64,000 bases of DNA, from NCBI GenBank assembly GCA_021299375.1, contig JAJTGR010000018.1:38211-102210 (forward strand). The letters are read 5' to 3'. This document shows positions 37,213 through 46,694 of this stretch, in pieces. The first letter of the stretch is position 1; the number at the start of each line of letters is the position of its first letter. Origin of the DNA: Gemmatimonadota bacterium. Its GTDB lineage: Bacteria; Gemmatimonadota; Gemmatimonadetes; Gemmatimonadales; Gemmatimonadaceae. Made by a program: the position numbers and the translations under genes. A model generated the notes under the pieces. It was not told the origin of the DNA, did no database searches, and saw only the letters and a program-made list of their open reading frames with translations.

Positions 37213-38177
37213 GACGGGGATCGGGAAGGTCGGGAGGGGCGCGCCTGGACGCGATCGAGGGCGGCGATTTCGCTGCGCCGCAGTTCGACGGCCTGCGCCA
37301 CCTCACCCCCGATGAGGAACAGGAACGCACTGTAATACGTCCAGAAGACCACAGCCACCACGGCGGCAATGGTGCCGGTGTACAACGACCCCGGATCGGC
37401 GGTACGCACCACGATGGTGAAGGCGTGGCGCGCCATCTCGAAGAGGAGCGCCGCCGTGGTGGCGCCGACGAACGCCACGCGCACCGGCGGGCGGCGCTGC
37501 GGCAGGCCACGATAGAGCGCGTAGAAGAGCGCGAACACCACCCCCACCGCGAGCAATCGGCCCAGCACGTAACTGAGGCCACTCATGGCCGATTCCCGCA
37601 AGCCGACTTCCCGGAGCAGGGCCACGCCCCGCGTGGTGGCCAGATCGAGATACGTCGAGATCACCACGTAGACGACAACGACGACGGTGGCCACGGCCGT
37701 GGCGAGGAAGTCGAACAGCTTGCCGGCCACGATACTGCGATCGGTGCCGTCGAAGATGAGCGCCAACGTGCTGCGCACGGACCCGAAGAGGCGCGTGGAG
37801 AACCAGGCGAAGGTGATCGCCGAGTAGACGGTGACGGTGAAGCGCGTCGAGAGGATGTCGGTGACGATGCCGCGCAGCAGGTCGCCGGCAGCGGGCGTGT
37901 CACTGGGGAGCAGGCGCTCCACGAGTCCCGTGACGGCGGAGGCCGCCGCCGTCGGCTCGCTGCCAAGGAGGAAGGAGAGCCCGGTGATCAGCAGCAGCAC
38001 GAACGGCACGAGGGCGAGCAGGATGTTGAAGGCCAGCCCGCCCGCAAGAAAGGGAACATTGTCCTCCGCGCTCTGAAACCAGACGCGACGGACAATGTCC
38101 CACCACGGTTCAACCCTCTGCCGGAAGCCCGTCAGTGGTCCCTTCGTGGCTGTGGCGCGGCGGCGCCACCGTGTCAT
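37209..38177 (-). CDS. YihY/BrkB family inner-membrane protein
   Basis: Polytopic membrane protein, 322 aa from the ATG at 38177 (MTRWRRRATATKG). The family pattern is a positively charged N-terminus, then DNVPFLAGGLAFNILLALVP, FAWFSTRLFGSVRSTLALIF and TGTIAAVVAVVFWTYYSAFL, about six membrane segments. Once annotated as ribonuclease BN, the family's real function is unsettled. The chosen start overlaps the 3' end of the YtxH gene by 68 nt; a longer start at 38291 is less likely because it would lie even further inside that gene. Confidence 0.82.
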   Translation of the reverse strand: MTRWRRRATATKGPLTGFRQRVEPWWDIVRRVWFQSAEDNVPFLAGGLAFNILLALVPFVLLLITGLSFLLGSEPTAAASAVTGLVERLLPSDTPAAGDLLRGIVTDILSTRFTVTVYSAITFAWFSTRLFGSVRSTLALIFDGTDRSIVAGKLFDFLATAVATVVVVVYVVISTYLDLATTRGVALLREVGLRESAMSGLSYVLGRLLAVGVVFALFYALYRGLPQRRPPVRVAFVGATTAALLFEMARHAFTIVVRTADPGSLYTGTIAAVVAVVFWTYYSAFLFLIGGEVAQAVELRRSEIAALDRVQARPSRPSRSPS

Positions 38178-38637
38178 CGGCCTGTGGCCCGGGCTCACCG
38201 GACCCTCCGGCTCGCGCCCGCTCGCTGTAGGCGCGGCGGCTGTCCGCGTACGCCCGCTTGGTGTCGGCAACCGCCCGTTCGATCTCGGCACGGGCGCCGG
38301 CCGCCGCTTCCCGGCCGGCGGCCACCGCGTCAGTCACCGCCTGCACCCGCGAGCCAACCGCGTCACGCGCCCGGCCGACGCGTTCGTCCACGACCCCGCG
38401 CGCCCGCTCCGCCGTGTCGGCGAGCTTGTCGCCGAGTTCCTCAGTCACGTCCTTCACCCGGCGCCCAGCGCGCCGTGCCTCCCGCGAGATGCGCTCGCGC
38501 GTCTCACGCCCGCTGGCCGGCGCGAACAGCAGCGCAACCCCGGCCCCGATGGCCAGGCCGAGCAGCATCATGCCGAGGCCGTTGCCGCCATCACGTTCGA
38601 TGATGACGACCCGATCGTCGTCGTATTCCCGAGCCAT
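38110..38637 (-). CDS. YtxH domain-containing protein
   Basis: A 175-aa small membrane-anchored protein. After a charged N-terminus (MAREYDDDRVVIIERDG) comes one hydrophobic segment (GLGMMLLGLAIGAGVALLFAP) with the YtxH signature APASGRETRERI, then a long Ala/Arg/Glu-rich helix that may form a coiled coil (about 45-145). Family members are linked to general stress, function unknown. Its 3' end overlaps the downstream BrkB-family gene. Confidence 0.85.
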   Translation of the reverse strand: MAREYDDDRVVIIERDGGNGLGMMLLGLAIGAGVALLFAPASGRETRERISREARRAGRRVKDVTEELGDKLADTAERARGVVDERVGRARDAVGSRVQAVTDAVAAGREAAAGARAEIERAVADTKRAYADSRRAYSERARAGGSGEPGPQADDTVAPPRHSHEGTTDGLPAEG

Positions 38638-38694
38638 GTCGCCCCTCCTTACGAGAAACCTGCTGCCAATGCCCCGCCCCGTCCTACCCGGACC

Positions 38695-40113
38695 TCAGTC
38701 CGAGAGGTCCGCGTCGTCCGGCGCCGCCACCACCGTCGACGCGCCGTCGGGGAGCGGACGGTGCTGCGCCGGCACGGTCACGAACTGCTCCACGTACTTC
38801 AGCGTGTCGGCGATCCCAAGCTGGGTGAAAAGGAAGGTGAACTTGGCGTCGTACGCGGCGCCAATGGCCTGCCGCACCTCGGCGGGCAGCCCCCAAAGTG
38901 TCTTCTTGAAGGGGCCAATCGCCTTCTTGCGGGTCTTGTAGTAGAACTGCTCGTCGGTGTCGGTGGCCTTGCGTTCGTCCTTCGCGTTGACGTCGAGCCA
39001 CGCATACATCTCCTGCCGGAGCTCGGCGGGGATATGGTCGAACATCATGTTCTGGAAGTTCGTCGCGAGGTGGATCTCGGCGGTCTCGATGCGCGGGAAA
39101 TTGTTGAATGCCGTATCGGGCAACGTCGACGCGCCATGCTGCACGGCGCCCGCCATGCCATACCGGTCGCGCGCGAGCTTGGAGAGCGTCTCGAGCGTCT
39201 CGAGGTCGAGTGCCACGTCGGCAATGCTGCCGTCGGCGAGCACCACACCACCGTGCGACGTGCCCGACTGCACGGAGATCTTGGAGAGCCCCGCGGTGCC
39301 CGGCGCCTGCGCCGCCAGGGTGGCGTTGAAGCCCTCCATGAACGCCTCGAGTTCCTCGGGCGTACTGTTCTCGGTACCGACCTCCCCGATCTCCCCCCCG
39401 ATGGAGATGGTGATCCCCTTGGGCTCGGCGGCGCGGACGAAGCGCGTGATGTCGACACACACCTCGTAGTTCAGGCGCTGCTGCTCGGCGAGGGTGGGCC
39501 TCGAGAGATCGACGAGCGTGGAGGTGTCGACGTCGATGTTGTAGAAGCCGGCCGCGACCGCTTCGGTGACGAGCGCCTTCACGGCGTTGACTTCGGTGAC
39601 CGGGTCGACCGCGTACTTCTTGTGGTTGACCTGGAAGTGGTCACCCTGGATGAACACCGGGCCGCGATACCCCTCACGGATGGCCGCGGCGAGCATCACC
39701 GACACGTACTCGGCGGGGCGCTGCTCGGTGTACGCGATCTCCGACCGAGCGATCTCGAGAATGAAGGCGCCGGCATCGAGCTTCCTGGCCGTGCGGAAGA
39801 TCGCGCGGGCCGTGTCGTAGGACATGGCCCGTACGTTGATGGCGGGCACGGTGAACCCACCGCACTTACCCTGGCCGCGGGCGACGTACAGCTCGTGGAT
39901 GGACCCGGCCCGCACCCCGACCTGCTGGCCGATCTCCCAGATGAGCCACCGGGCGTACTCGCGCTCGGTCTCGCCGCCGAACACCGCCTGATGCACGAGG
40001 GCATCGAACTTGCCCGTCTCGAGCACGGACGTGTCGTGCACGTGCACGTGGCCCTCAGCTACAGTCACGGCGCTGCCGAACAACGGCGCCAGAAAAGTCG
40101 TGGTGTCGGACAT
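38695..40113 (-). CDS. Class II fructose-bisphosphate aldolase-like protein
   Basis: A 472-aa protein whose core resembles zinc-dependent class II aldolases: GGFTVPAINVRAMSYDTARA, GPVFIQGDHFQVNHKKYAVD with the DH pair, GITISIGGEIGEVGTENSTP and QSGTSHGGVVLADGS with a likely zinc His. It is about 100 residues longer than classical FbaA, with an extended C-terminal helical part ending in an acidic tail. It lies upstream of nothing on its strand except the pgi-tal operon 113 bp away, so a glycolytic or gluconeogenic role is plausible. Exact substrate (FBP or another ketose bisphosphate) is inferred. Confidence 0.82.
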   Translation of the reverse strand: MSDTTTFLAPLFGSAVTVAEGHVHVHDTSVLETGKFDALVHQAVFGGETEREYARWLIWEIGQQVGVRAGSIHELYVARGQGKCGGFTVPAINVRAMSYDTARAIFRTARKLDAGAFILEIARSEIAYTEQRPAEYVSVMLAAAIREGYRGPVFIQGDHFQVNHKKYAVDPVTEVNAVKALVTEAVAAGFYNIDVDTSTLVDLSRPTLAEQQRLNYEVCVDITRFVRAAEPKGITISIGGEIGEVGTENSTPEELEAFMEGFNATLAAQAPGTAGLSKISVQSGTSHGGVVLADGSIADVALDLETLETLSKLARDRYGMAGAVQHGASTLPDTAFNNFPRIETAEIHLATNFQNMMFDHIPAELRQEMYAWLDVNAKDERKATDTDEQFYYKTRKKAIGPFKKTLWGLPAEVRQAIGAAYDAKFTFLFTQLGIADTLKYVEQFVTVPAQHRPLPDGASTVVAAPDDADLSD

Positions 40114-40226
40114 GGAACCAGGTCAGGGATCAGGATGCGGCGAGGGAACCCCTCGAAACTTCCCACCGCGGAGACAGATGCGGCAAGGGCGCGGGACAGC
40201 GAAATCAGGGAACACCGGACCGGCGG

Positions 40227-41615
40227 CTAGAGGCAGTAGCGGGGGTCGGGCCGGGGCAGCGCGTCCCACTCCGCCCGGGCCGACTCGCTGCCGGCGCGTC
40301 CCAGCAGCGCGTAGGCGAACTGCTTGCCAAGCTCCACTCCGGGCTGATCGAAGGCATTGACGCCGTACAGATCGCCCGCGTAGGCCGTGGCCAACGCGAA
40401 CGTCTGCATGAGGGCGCCCAGATGCCAGGCATCGATGGCATCGATGGCGAGGGTGGCATTGAATCGTCCTCGGGCCGCCAGCGCGCCAGCCGTGGCCCGC
40501 TGCTCGATGTCGATGAGTTCGCCCAGGGTGTGGCCGCCCAGGTAACCGAGCTCGGGGATGTCCCCGTGACGTGCGGGGATGCGCCCCTCGCTGATCCGGC
40601 CGCGCACGGCGATAAACGTGACCGTCTTGTCGAGTGGCCCCTCCATGAACAGCTGGACCTGCGAATGCTGGTCGGTGGCGCCGACGGCGGGCAGCGGCGT
40701 TGGGCCCACCGCCTGGCCGTCGGGGCGGAGCTTGCCGAGCGACTCGGCCCAGAGCTGCACGAACCAGAGTGCGAGGTCGCGCAGCGGGTCAGCGTACGGC
40801 ATCAGCACCTGCACGCGGCGGCCGTGGTCGCGGTCGGCCAACCACTGCAGCACGGCAAAGGTGCCCGGAAGGTTACCCGCGAGGTCGCTGGTGCCGGCCG
40901 ACACGGTGACATGGGCCGCGCCGGCCAACAGCGCCCGCACGTCAATGCCGAGCAGGGCGGCCGGGAGGATGCCCACGGGCGAGAGCACGGAGAAGCGCCC
41001 GCCGACGTTGGAGGGAATGTCGACCGTGGTAATGCCCTCGGCGCGGGCGATCCGACGGAGCGCACCGACTTCGGGGTCGGTCACGAACACCAGGTGCTGC
41101 TTCGCCGCGCCGTCGCCGACCGCCTGCGCGAGCGCCTCGCGCACGATGAGATACTGGGCCATGGTCTCCACGGTCCCGCCGGACTTGGAGACCACCAGCA
41201 CGAGTGTCCGGGCGAGATGGAGCCGAGCCAGCGTGGCACTGATGGTGGCCGGGTCGACATTGTCCAACACGTGCAGCCGTGGGCGGCCACCGCGCTGCTC
41301 GGCGGTGAGCGCATTCCACTGCGGAGGGCACAGGGCGGTGCGCAGCGCAATCGGGCCCAGCGCCGACCCGCCGATGCCCAGCAGCAGCACGTCGTCGAAG
41401 CGCCCCTGCACCGCCTCGGCGACAGCCAGCGACTGCTGCAGGAGTACCTCGTTGTTCGCCAGCGTCAGGAAGCCCAGGTCGGCCACCCGCGCGTGCACCG
41501 CCGTGTGCACGTCCCGGAATCGGGCCGCCGATGCCCCCAGCTGCTCCTCGGTGATGCCAGCGCCGTGCGGGAGGGCGCCCGCCATCATGTTGGTGAAATC
41601 GAGCGAGAGAGTCAT
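40227..41615 (-). CDS. pgi: Glucose-6-phosphate isomerase
   Basis: Interconverts glucose-6-phosphate and fructose-6-phosphate. The 462-aa protein has DDVLLLGIGGSALGPIALR, the phosphate-binding VLVVSKSGGTVETMAQYLIV, and NVGGRFSVLSPVGILPAALL. The second PGI signature is weakly recognisable near HLGALMQTFALATAYAGDLY, NAFDQPGVELGKQFAYALLG. It overlaps the beta-lactamase-fold gene by 4 nt, the last gene of tal-pyk-hydrolase-pgi. Confidence 0.94.
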   Translation of the reverse strand: MTLSLDFTNMMAGALPHGAGITEEQLGASAARFRDVHTAVHARVADLGFLTLANNEVLLQQSLAVAEAVQGRFDDVLLLGIGGSALGPIALRTALCPPQWNALTAEQRGGRPRLHVLDNVDPATISATLARLHLARTLVLVVSKSGGTVETMAQYLIVREALAQAVGDGAAKQHLVFVTDPEVGALRRIARAEGITTVDIPSNVGGRFSVLSPVGILPAALLGIDVRALLAGAAHVTVSAGTSDLAGNLPGTFAVLQWLADRDHGRRVQVLMPYADPLRDLALWFVQLWAESLGKLRPDGQAVGPTPLPAVGATDQHSQVQLFMEGPLDKTVTFIAVRGRISEGRIPARHGDIPELGYLGGHTLGELIDIEQRATAGALAARGRFNATLAIDAIDAWHLGALMQTFALATAYAGDLYGVNAFDQPGVELGKQFAYALLGRAGSESARAEWDALPRPDPRYCL

Positions 41616-42406
41616 GAACGTGGGGAGTCGGGCAGCTCGACGACGAGGCCGTCATGCGCCGGCATGATGCCGGCTGGCAACTCGGCCGCGAGCGCTGCAT
41701 GAAAGTTGTCGTGGGTGAGGTGCGTGAAGTAGGTGCGCTCGGCGCCGACGGCCTTCGCCGTGGCCACCGCCTCGTCGATGGACAGGTGCGTGGGGTGTGC
41801 GCGGCGGAGGAGGGCGTTGAGGACGAGCACCCGCACCCCCCGCAGTGCTGCCAGCGCCGAGGCAGGCAACAGCTTGGCGTCGGTGATGTATGCAAGGTCT
41901 CCCACGCGATACCCCACCACGGACGCACGGCCATGCGGCACCGCAATGGGCAGGATGGGAGTCTCGCGCACGTGGAACGGGGTGCCGGGCGCGATGGTCA
42001 CCAGCCGCGCTTCCGGGCGGGTGGTGCCTGGCAACGGGCGGAACGCGGCGTCGAAGATGTATGGAAAACGCACCCGCAACGTATCGAGCGTGGGCTGTTC
42101 GCCGTAGAGACACAGGGGCCCGTCGCGGTGCACGGTGACGGCCCGCAAGTCGTCGATGCCATGAATGTGGTCGGCGTGTTCGTGCGTGAAGAGCACGGCA
42201 TCAACCGACGCGATTCCGGCGGCCACGAGTTGCAGGCGCAGCTCCGGCGGCGTATCGATGAGCAACCGGGTGCCACCGGCCGTCTCGACGACGGCGCCGC
42301 TGCGGGTGCGCCGGTCGCGGGGATCCGCCGACCGACACACGTCGCAGCCGCAGCCGATCTGCGGCACCCCGAAGCTGGTGCCCGTGCCGAGGAAGGTGAG
42401 GCGCAC
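41612..42406 (-). CDS. Metallo-beta-lactamase-fold hydrolase (PhnP-like)
   Basis: A 264-aa metal-dependent hydrolase of the PhnP/RNase Z-like branch. I start at the GTG at 42406 (VRLTFLGTGTSFGVPQIGCG), 8 bp after pyk. Motifs: a CGCDVC cysteine pair after the glycine-rich start, the metal-binding FTHEHADHIHGIDD, IAVPHGRASVVGYRV, and HLTHDNFHAAL near the end. Relatives cleave cyclic phosphodiesters, so it may repair a damaged metabolite of the sugar pathway encoded around it (inference). Confidence 0.87.
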   Translation of the reverse strand: MRLTFLGTGTSFGVPQIGCGCDVCRSADPRDRRTRSGAVVETAGGTRLLIDTPPELRLQLVAAGIASVDAVLFTHEHADHIHGIDDLRAVTVHRDGPLCLYGEQPTLDTLRVRFPYIFDAAFRPLPGTTRPEARLVTIAPGTPFHVRETPILPIAVPHGRASVVGYRVGDLAYITDAKLLPASALAALRGVRVLVLNALLRRAHPTHLSIDEAVATAKAVGAERTYFTHLTHDNFHAALAAELPAGIMPAHDGLVVELPDSPRS

Positions 42407-42414
42407 GGGCGCCG

Positions 42415-43932
42415 TCAGACTGTCTCGACCTTGAGCAGGTTGGTCGTGCCCGGCACGTCGAAGGGCACGCCCGCGGTGACCAGGACGCGGTCGCCCTTGG
42501 TCACGAGGTTGAGATCGAGCGCCTCGCGGAGCGCCATGGCCACCATGTGGTCGTAGCCGCGCGCCGTGGGCACCAGCCGTGGCACGACGCCCCAGACGAG
42601 CGACAGTTGGCGGCACACCCGCGGTTCGTCGGTGAGCGCGAGAATGGGTACACTGGGCCGGTGGGAAGCCACGATGCGCGCCGTGAACCCACTCTTGGTG
42701 AACACCACCACGAGCGGCGACTCCAGCATGCGCACGGCAGCCACGGTCGCGGCGGCGATGGCTTCCTCGGTGTTCACGCCACTCACCACGCGACGGTCCT
42801 GGCGGGCGGTGCTGCCGGGGCGCGGACGGGTTTCGATCTCGCGGATGATGCGCCGCATGGCTTCGACGGCAAGGCGCGGGTAGTGGCCCGCGGCGGTCTC
42901 CGCCGACAGCATCACGGCGTCGGTCCCGTCGAGGATGGCGTTGGCGACGTCGCTGGCCTCGGCGCGCGTCGGGCGCGGATTGTCGATCATCGACTCCAGC
43001 ATCTGCGTCGCCGTGATCACCGGCCGGCCCATGCGATTCGCGGTGGCGATGATCTGCTTCTGCGCGATGGGCACTTCCTCGAACGGCAGCTCGACGCCGA
43101 GATCGCCACGGGCGACCATGACGGCGTCGGTGGCCCGCATGATCTCCTCGATGTTCTCGAGGGCGACGTCCTTCTCGATCTTGGCGACGACCAGCATCCA
43201 CTTCGGGATGAGCAGGCGCAGTTCATCGATATCCTGCGCTCGGCGCACGAAGCTGAGCGCCACCATATCGAGGTCGTGCTCGACGGCGAACTGCAGGTCG
43301 GCGCGGTCCTTGTCGGTGAGCGAGGGCGCCGACACGGCGATGCCCGGGAGGTTCATCCCCTTGTTGCTGGTGAGCGTACCACCGTGCACGACGGCCGCCC
43401 ACACGCGCGGTGCGTCGACCTGTGTCACCACGAGCTCGAACAGGCCGTCGTTGATGAGCACACGGTTGCCGGCCGAGACGTCGTGGCAGAGGTCCGCATA
43501 GGTAATGGGAATCTCGTCGCCGGTCGCATGCTCCTCGGGGACGAGTACGACGGTACTCCCGACCTCGAGTTCACGGGGCGCGGGCAGCGCACCAATGCGG
43601 ATGCGCGGCCCCTGCAGGTCGCCCAGAATGGCCACCGGCCGCCCGAGCTCCTCGGAGACCTGGCGGACCGTGGCGATGGTGCGCGCGTGCTGCTCGTGGG
43701 TACCGTGCGAGAAGTTGATGCGAGCGACGTCGAGGCCCGCCTCTACCAGCGCCCGAATCCCGTCGGCCGTGTTGCTGGCTGGGCCAAGGGTGCCCACGAT
43801 CTTGGTGCGCGGAATGTGCGTCCGGCGGAAACCGCGGGGCGCGTTGCCGGTCTCGGCGCTGGGCGAGACAGCCTGCTCGGGACCCGTGCGGGGAATGGTC
43901 ATGACGTCGGACGGTGCGTCGATGGCGGTCAT
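42415..43932 (-). CDS. pyk: Pyruvate kinase
   Basis: Final glycolytic enzyme. The 505-aa protein starts MTAIDAPSDVMTI at 43932, 4 bp after tal, and has an N-terminal extension of about 38 residues before RTKIVGTLGPASNTADGIRA. Motifs: DVARINFSHGTHEQHAR, ILGDLQGPRIRIG, the active-site MLVVAKIEKDVALENIEEIM, VMVARGDLGVELPFEEVP, and MLESMIDNPRPTRAEASDVA. The C-terminal regulatory domain (VVVFTKSGFTARIVASHRP) is present. It lacks the post-C-terminal PTS-like domain. Confidence 0.96.
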   Translation of the reverse strand: MTAIDAPSDVMTIPRTGPEQAVSPSAETGNAPRGFRRTHIPRTKIVGTLGPASNTADGIRALVEAGLDVARINFSHGTHEQHARTIATVRQVSEELGRPVAILGDLQGPRIRIGALPAPRELEVGSTVVLVPEEHATGDEIPITYADLCHDVSAGNRVLINDGLFELVVTQVDAPRVWAAVVHGGTLTSNKGMNLPGIAVSAPSLTDKDRADLQFAVEHDLDMVALSFVRRAQDIDELRLLIPKWMLVVAKIEKDVALENIEEIMRATDAVMVARGDLGVELPFEEVPIAQKQIIATANRMGRPVITATQMLESMIDNPRPTRAEASDVANAILDGTDAVMLSAETAAGHYPRLAVEAMRRIIREIETRPRPGSTARQDRRVVSGVNTEEAIAAATVAAVRMLESPLVVVFTKSGFTARIVASHRPSVPILALTDEPRVCRQLSLVWGVVPRLVPTARGYDHMVAMALREALDLNLVTKGDRVLVTAGVPFDVPGTTNLLKVETV

Positions 43933-43936
43933 GGAA

Positions 43937-45079
43937 TCAGACTGTGGCAGCCGCAGCAGTGGCAGCCAGCACGGCACGCTTGCGCGCCAGCCCGGCGAGG
44001 AGTGTCACGAACGACTGTTCGAAGGAGGCCAGCCCGTCGACCAGCAGGGTGTCGGTAACGGCTTGCAGTGAAACACCGTGGGCCTCGAGCGCGGCCAGCA
44101 CCCGTTCGGCGTCCGCCACCTGTTCGGTCACCGACTGGCGCACCTCGCCGTGATCGCGGAAAGCTTCGAGCGTGGCGGGCGGCAGCGTATTGACCGTGTC
44201 CGTGCCGATCAGTTCCTCGACGTAGGTCACGTCGCGGTAGGCCGGGTTCTTGGTGCTGGTGCTGGCCCAGAGCGGACGCTGGACGCGTGCGCCGCGGGAC
44301 GCGAGGGCGTCCCAGCGGGGCCCCGAGAACGACGCCGTGAAAAGGCGGTATGCGAGTTTGGCGTTGGCGATGGCCGCCTTGCCCTGCAGGCCGGAAAGCA
44401 CGGCGGCCTGGTCCGGCTGCGCCGCCGCCAGGGTGGCGAGCTGCTTGTCGATGGCCGAGTCGACCCGGCTGATGAAGAAGCTGGCCACCGAGCCGATGCG
44501 GTCGATGGGCAGGCCGGCGGCCGCGCGCTGTTCGAGCCCCGCGAGGTACGCCTCGATCACCCGAGCGTGGGCCTCGATGGCAAAGAGCAAGGTGACGTTC
44601 ACATTGATGCCCTCGGCGATGAGCTGCCGCACCGCGACCGCCCCCTCGGGGGTGCCCGGCACCTTGATCATCAGGTTGGGGCGGTCCACGCTCGCCCACA
44701 GCCGGTGGGCCTCGGCGACGGTGCCGGCCGCATCGCGGGCGAGATCGGGGGACACTTCCAGCGAGACATAGCCATCGGCACCGTTCGTCGCGTCGTACAC
44801 GCCGCGGAAGGCGTCGCAGGCGCGCTGCACGTCGGTGGCGGCGAGTTCGAAAAACGCGTCCCGGTCCGAGCGCGCTGTATCGATCGTGGCCAGCTGCGCG
44901 TCGTACGCGGCGCCCTCGGCCAACGCCTTCTCGAAGATCGTCGGATTGGAGGTCATGCCCGTCAGCGCGTCCTCAGCGATGCGCCGCGCAAGGTCCCCGT
45001 TGGCTAGCATGACGCGGTCGATATAGTCGAGCCAGAGCGACTGCCCGGCGGCGTGGAGCGCGTGAAGGCGAGTAGACAT
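43937..45079 (-). CDS. tal: Transaldolase
   Basis: Pentose phosphate enzyme transferring dihydroxyacetone units. The 380-aa protein matches the longer actinobacterial/cyanobacterial-type class: QSLWLDYIDRVMLANGDLAR, ALTGMTSNPTIFEKALAE, the Schiff-base lysine in NLMIKVPGTPEGAVAVR, and PLWASTSTKNPAYRDVTYVE. The start at 45079 (MSTRLHALHAAGQS) fits the family; 15 further upstream residues to 45124 are not conserved. It is the first gene of the tal-pyk-hydrolase-pgi unit, facing the divergent S41 protease gene across 174 bp. Confidence 0.95.
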   Translation of the reverse strand: MSTRLHALHAAGQSLWLDYIDRVMLANGDLARRIAEDALTGMTSNPTIFEKALAEGAAYDAQLATIDTARSDRDAFFELAATDVQRACDAFRGVYDATNGADGYVSLEVSPDLARDAAGTVAEAHRLWASVDRPNLMIKVPGTPEGAVAVRQLIAEGINVNVTLLFAIEAHARVIEAYLAGLEQRAAAGLPIDRIGSVASFFISRVDSAIDKQLATLAAAQPDQAAVLSGLQGKAAIANAKLAYRLFTASFSGPRWDALASRGARVQRPLWASTSTKNPAYRDVTYVEELIGTDTVNTLPPATLEAFRDHGEVRQSVTEQVADAERVLAALEAHGVSLQAVTDTLLVDGLASFEQSFVTLLAGLARKRAVLAATAAAATV

Positions 45080-45195
45080 GGAATCCGGAAGAATCGGAGA
45101 AAACCGTCTGGGGAACGCGTACAAGCATGGATGCTAATGGGCTGCACCGGGTGCCGGCGAGAGCCTTTCCGCATGTTTCTGAAACACGCTCAATA

Positions 45196-45214
45196 CCCGA
45201 CAATTTTTGTCGGG
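45196..45214. promoter_or_regulatory. Palindrome in the tal / S41-protease divergent region
   Basis: CCCGACAA-TTT-TTGTCGGG is a perfect 8-bp inverted repeat with a 3-base centre, 40 bp before the S41 protease ATG and 117 bp before tal. It resembles an operator more than a terminator because it sits in a divergent intergenic region. No clear -10 box is placed correctly around it. The regulator is unknown. Confidence 0.4.
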
Positions 45215-45253
45215 CTCGTGCGTTTCGTGTGTCCTAGCGTGTATCGTTGGCGC

Positions 45254-46666
45254 ATGCCGCATCGCCTGCTGCCGCTCCTGCTGGCCATACCCGCCATGTA
45301 CGCCTGCCGACCGGCGACTCCCGTTGCGGGGGTCCCAACGCCGCGGGCCGAACCGCCGCCGTTGCCGGCGGCGTGTGGCGTTCCTGCCAGCGCCACCGTT
45401 TCCCGGGCTGGCGAAGCGGTCGTCGACCCGGTGGCCACGTTCGATACGGCGTGGACGATCATCCGGCGGTCCCACTGGGACACCACGTACAACGGGGTCG
45501 ACTGGGTCGCCGTGCGTGACGAGTTGCGCCCGCAGGCCGTGCGCGCCCGCACGCGGGGTGAACTGCAGGCCGTCCTGTCCGAGATGGTGGGGAGACTCCG
45601 CCAGTCGCACTTTTCGGTCATTCCACAGGAGGTGGCCGACGGCGCGTCGGGTGGGAGTACCGCCCCCCGCGGCGGCGGCGCCCTTGGGTTCGAGACTCGT
45701 CTCGTAGAAGGACGGCCGATGGTCACGCGCGTGGACACCGGCGGCCCGGCGTGGACGGCGGGAGTCCGCACCGGCTGGGTGGTCGAAACCGTGCGCGGCT
45801 GCCCAATGGCTGCCCGGCTCGCGCGGCTGCCCGCCGGACTCGAACCGCGGCGCGTGGGCCTCATGGCGTACCAGATCGTGACGGGCGCCCTGGCCGGGAG
45901 CGAAGGCGACACCATGACGGTTGGATTCCGCGACGGACGCGATCGTCCGCGTCCGCGTCGCCTCACGCACGGGGCCGCCCCGGGCTCGGTGGCGAAGGTC
46001 GGGAACCTGCCCCCGCTCCCCGCGCACCTGACCTGGCAGCGGGTACGCCGCGACGGGCGGACGCTGGGAATCATCCGGTTCAACATCTGGATGCCGGTGC
46101 TCGCGGCCCAATTCGACGCCGCCATGGACTCGTTGCGTACGGCCGACGCGCTCGTGCTCGACCTACGCGGGAACGTCGGCGGGATCGGCGGCATGTCCAT
46201 GGGCGTCGCGGGCCATTTCCTCGACTCGGCCTACGCCATCGGCACCATGACGCAGCGCGGTTCCACCCTCAACTTCGTGGCCAATCCGCGCCGGGTGGAC
46301 ACGCGGGCGCGAGCGGTGACGCCATTCGCCGGGCCGCTGGCCATCGTGGTCGATGCCATGTCCGTGAGCACCACCGAGATCTTCGCTGGCGGGCTGCAGG
46401 CGGTACGCCGGGCCACCGTGTTCGGGACACAGACGGCGGGCGAGGCGCTGCCCTCGGTTCCGGAGCGGCTCCCCAACGGTGACATTCTGTATCACGCGGT
46501 TGCCGACTTCATCGGCCCCTCCGGCAAGCCGGTCGAGGGCGATGGGGTGATGCCAGACCGGGTGATCCCACTGACCCGTCGGGCGCTGCTCGACGGGCAC
46601 GACGCCGCCCTCGAGGCGGCCCTCTTCTGGGCGGCACGCCAGTCCGGACGTCCGCTCGCTCCCTGA
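45254..46666 (+). CDS. S41 family peptidase, lipoprotein
   Basis: Periplasmic C-terminal-processing-type serine protease, 470 aa. A lipoprotein signal peptide ends in IPAMYAC (lipobox), so the protein is membrane-anchored. A central PDZ-like region (about 125-215, GGPAWTAGVRTGWVVETV) precedes the S41 core, with LVLDLRGNVGGIGGMSMGVA and the nucleophile region SVSTTEIFAGGLQAVRRATV; the Ser comes before TTEIFAGG as in the family. The start is set at 45254 because the signal peptide begins there. The substrate is unknown. Confidence 0.87.
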   Translation: MPHRLLPLLLAIPAMYACRPATPVAGVPTPRAEPPPLPAACGVPASATVSRAGEAVVDPVATFDTAWTIIRRSHWDTTYNGVDWVAVRDELRPQAVRARTRGELQAVLSEMVGRLRQSHFSVIPQEVADGASGGSTAPRGGGALGFETRLVEGRPMVTRVDTGGPAWTAGVRTGWVVETVRGCPMAARLARLPAGLEPRRVGLMAYQIVTGALAGSEGDTMTVGFRDGRDRPRPRRLTHGAAPGSVAKVGNLPPLPAHLTWQRVRRDGRTLGIIRFNIWMPVLAAQFDAAMDSLRTADALVLDLRGNVGGIGGMSMGVAGHFLDSAYAIGTMTQRGSTLNFVANPRRVDTRARAVTPFAGPLAIVVDAMSVSTTEIFAGGLQAVRRATVFGTQTAGEALPSVPERLPNGDILYHAVADFIGPSGKPVEGDGVMPDRVIPLTRRALLDGHDAALEAALFWAARQSGRPLAP

Positions 46667-46694
46667 TCCTTTCCTCTTTGACGGTGGACATCCC

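Noticed and set aside
38095..40230. A 711-codon rightward frame opposite the YtxH and aldolase genes.
   Set aside because: Shadow of two conserved leftward genes; composition is Arg/Gly/Val-rich with no domain.
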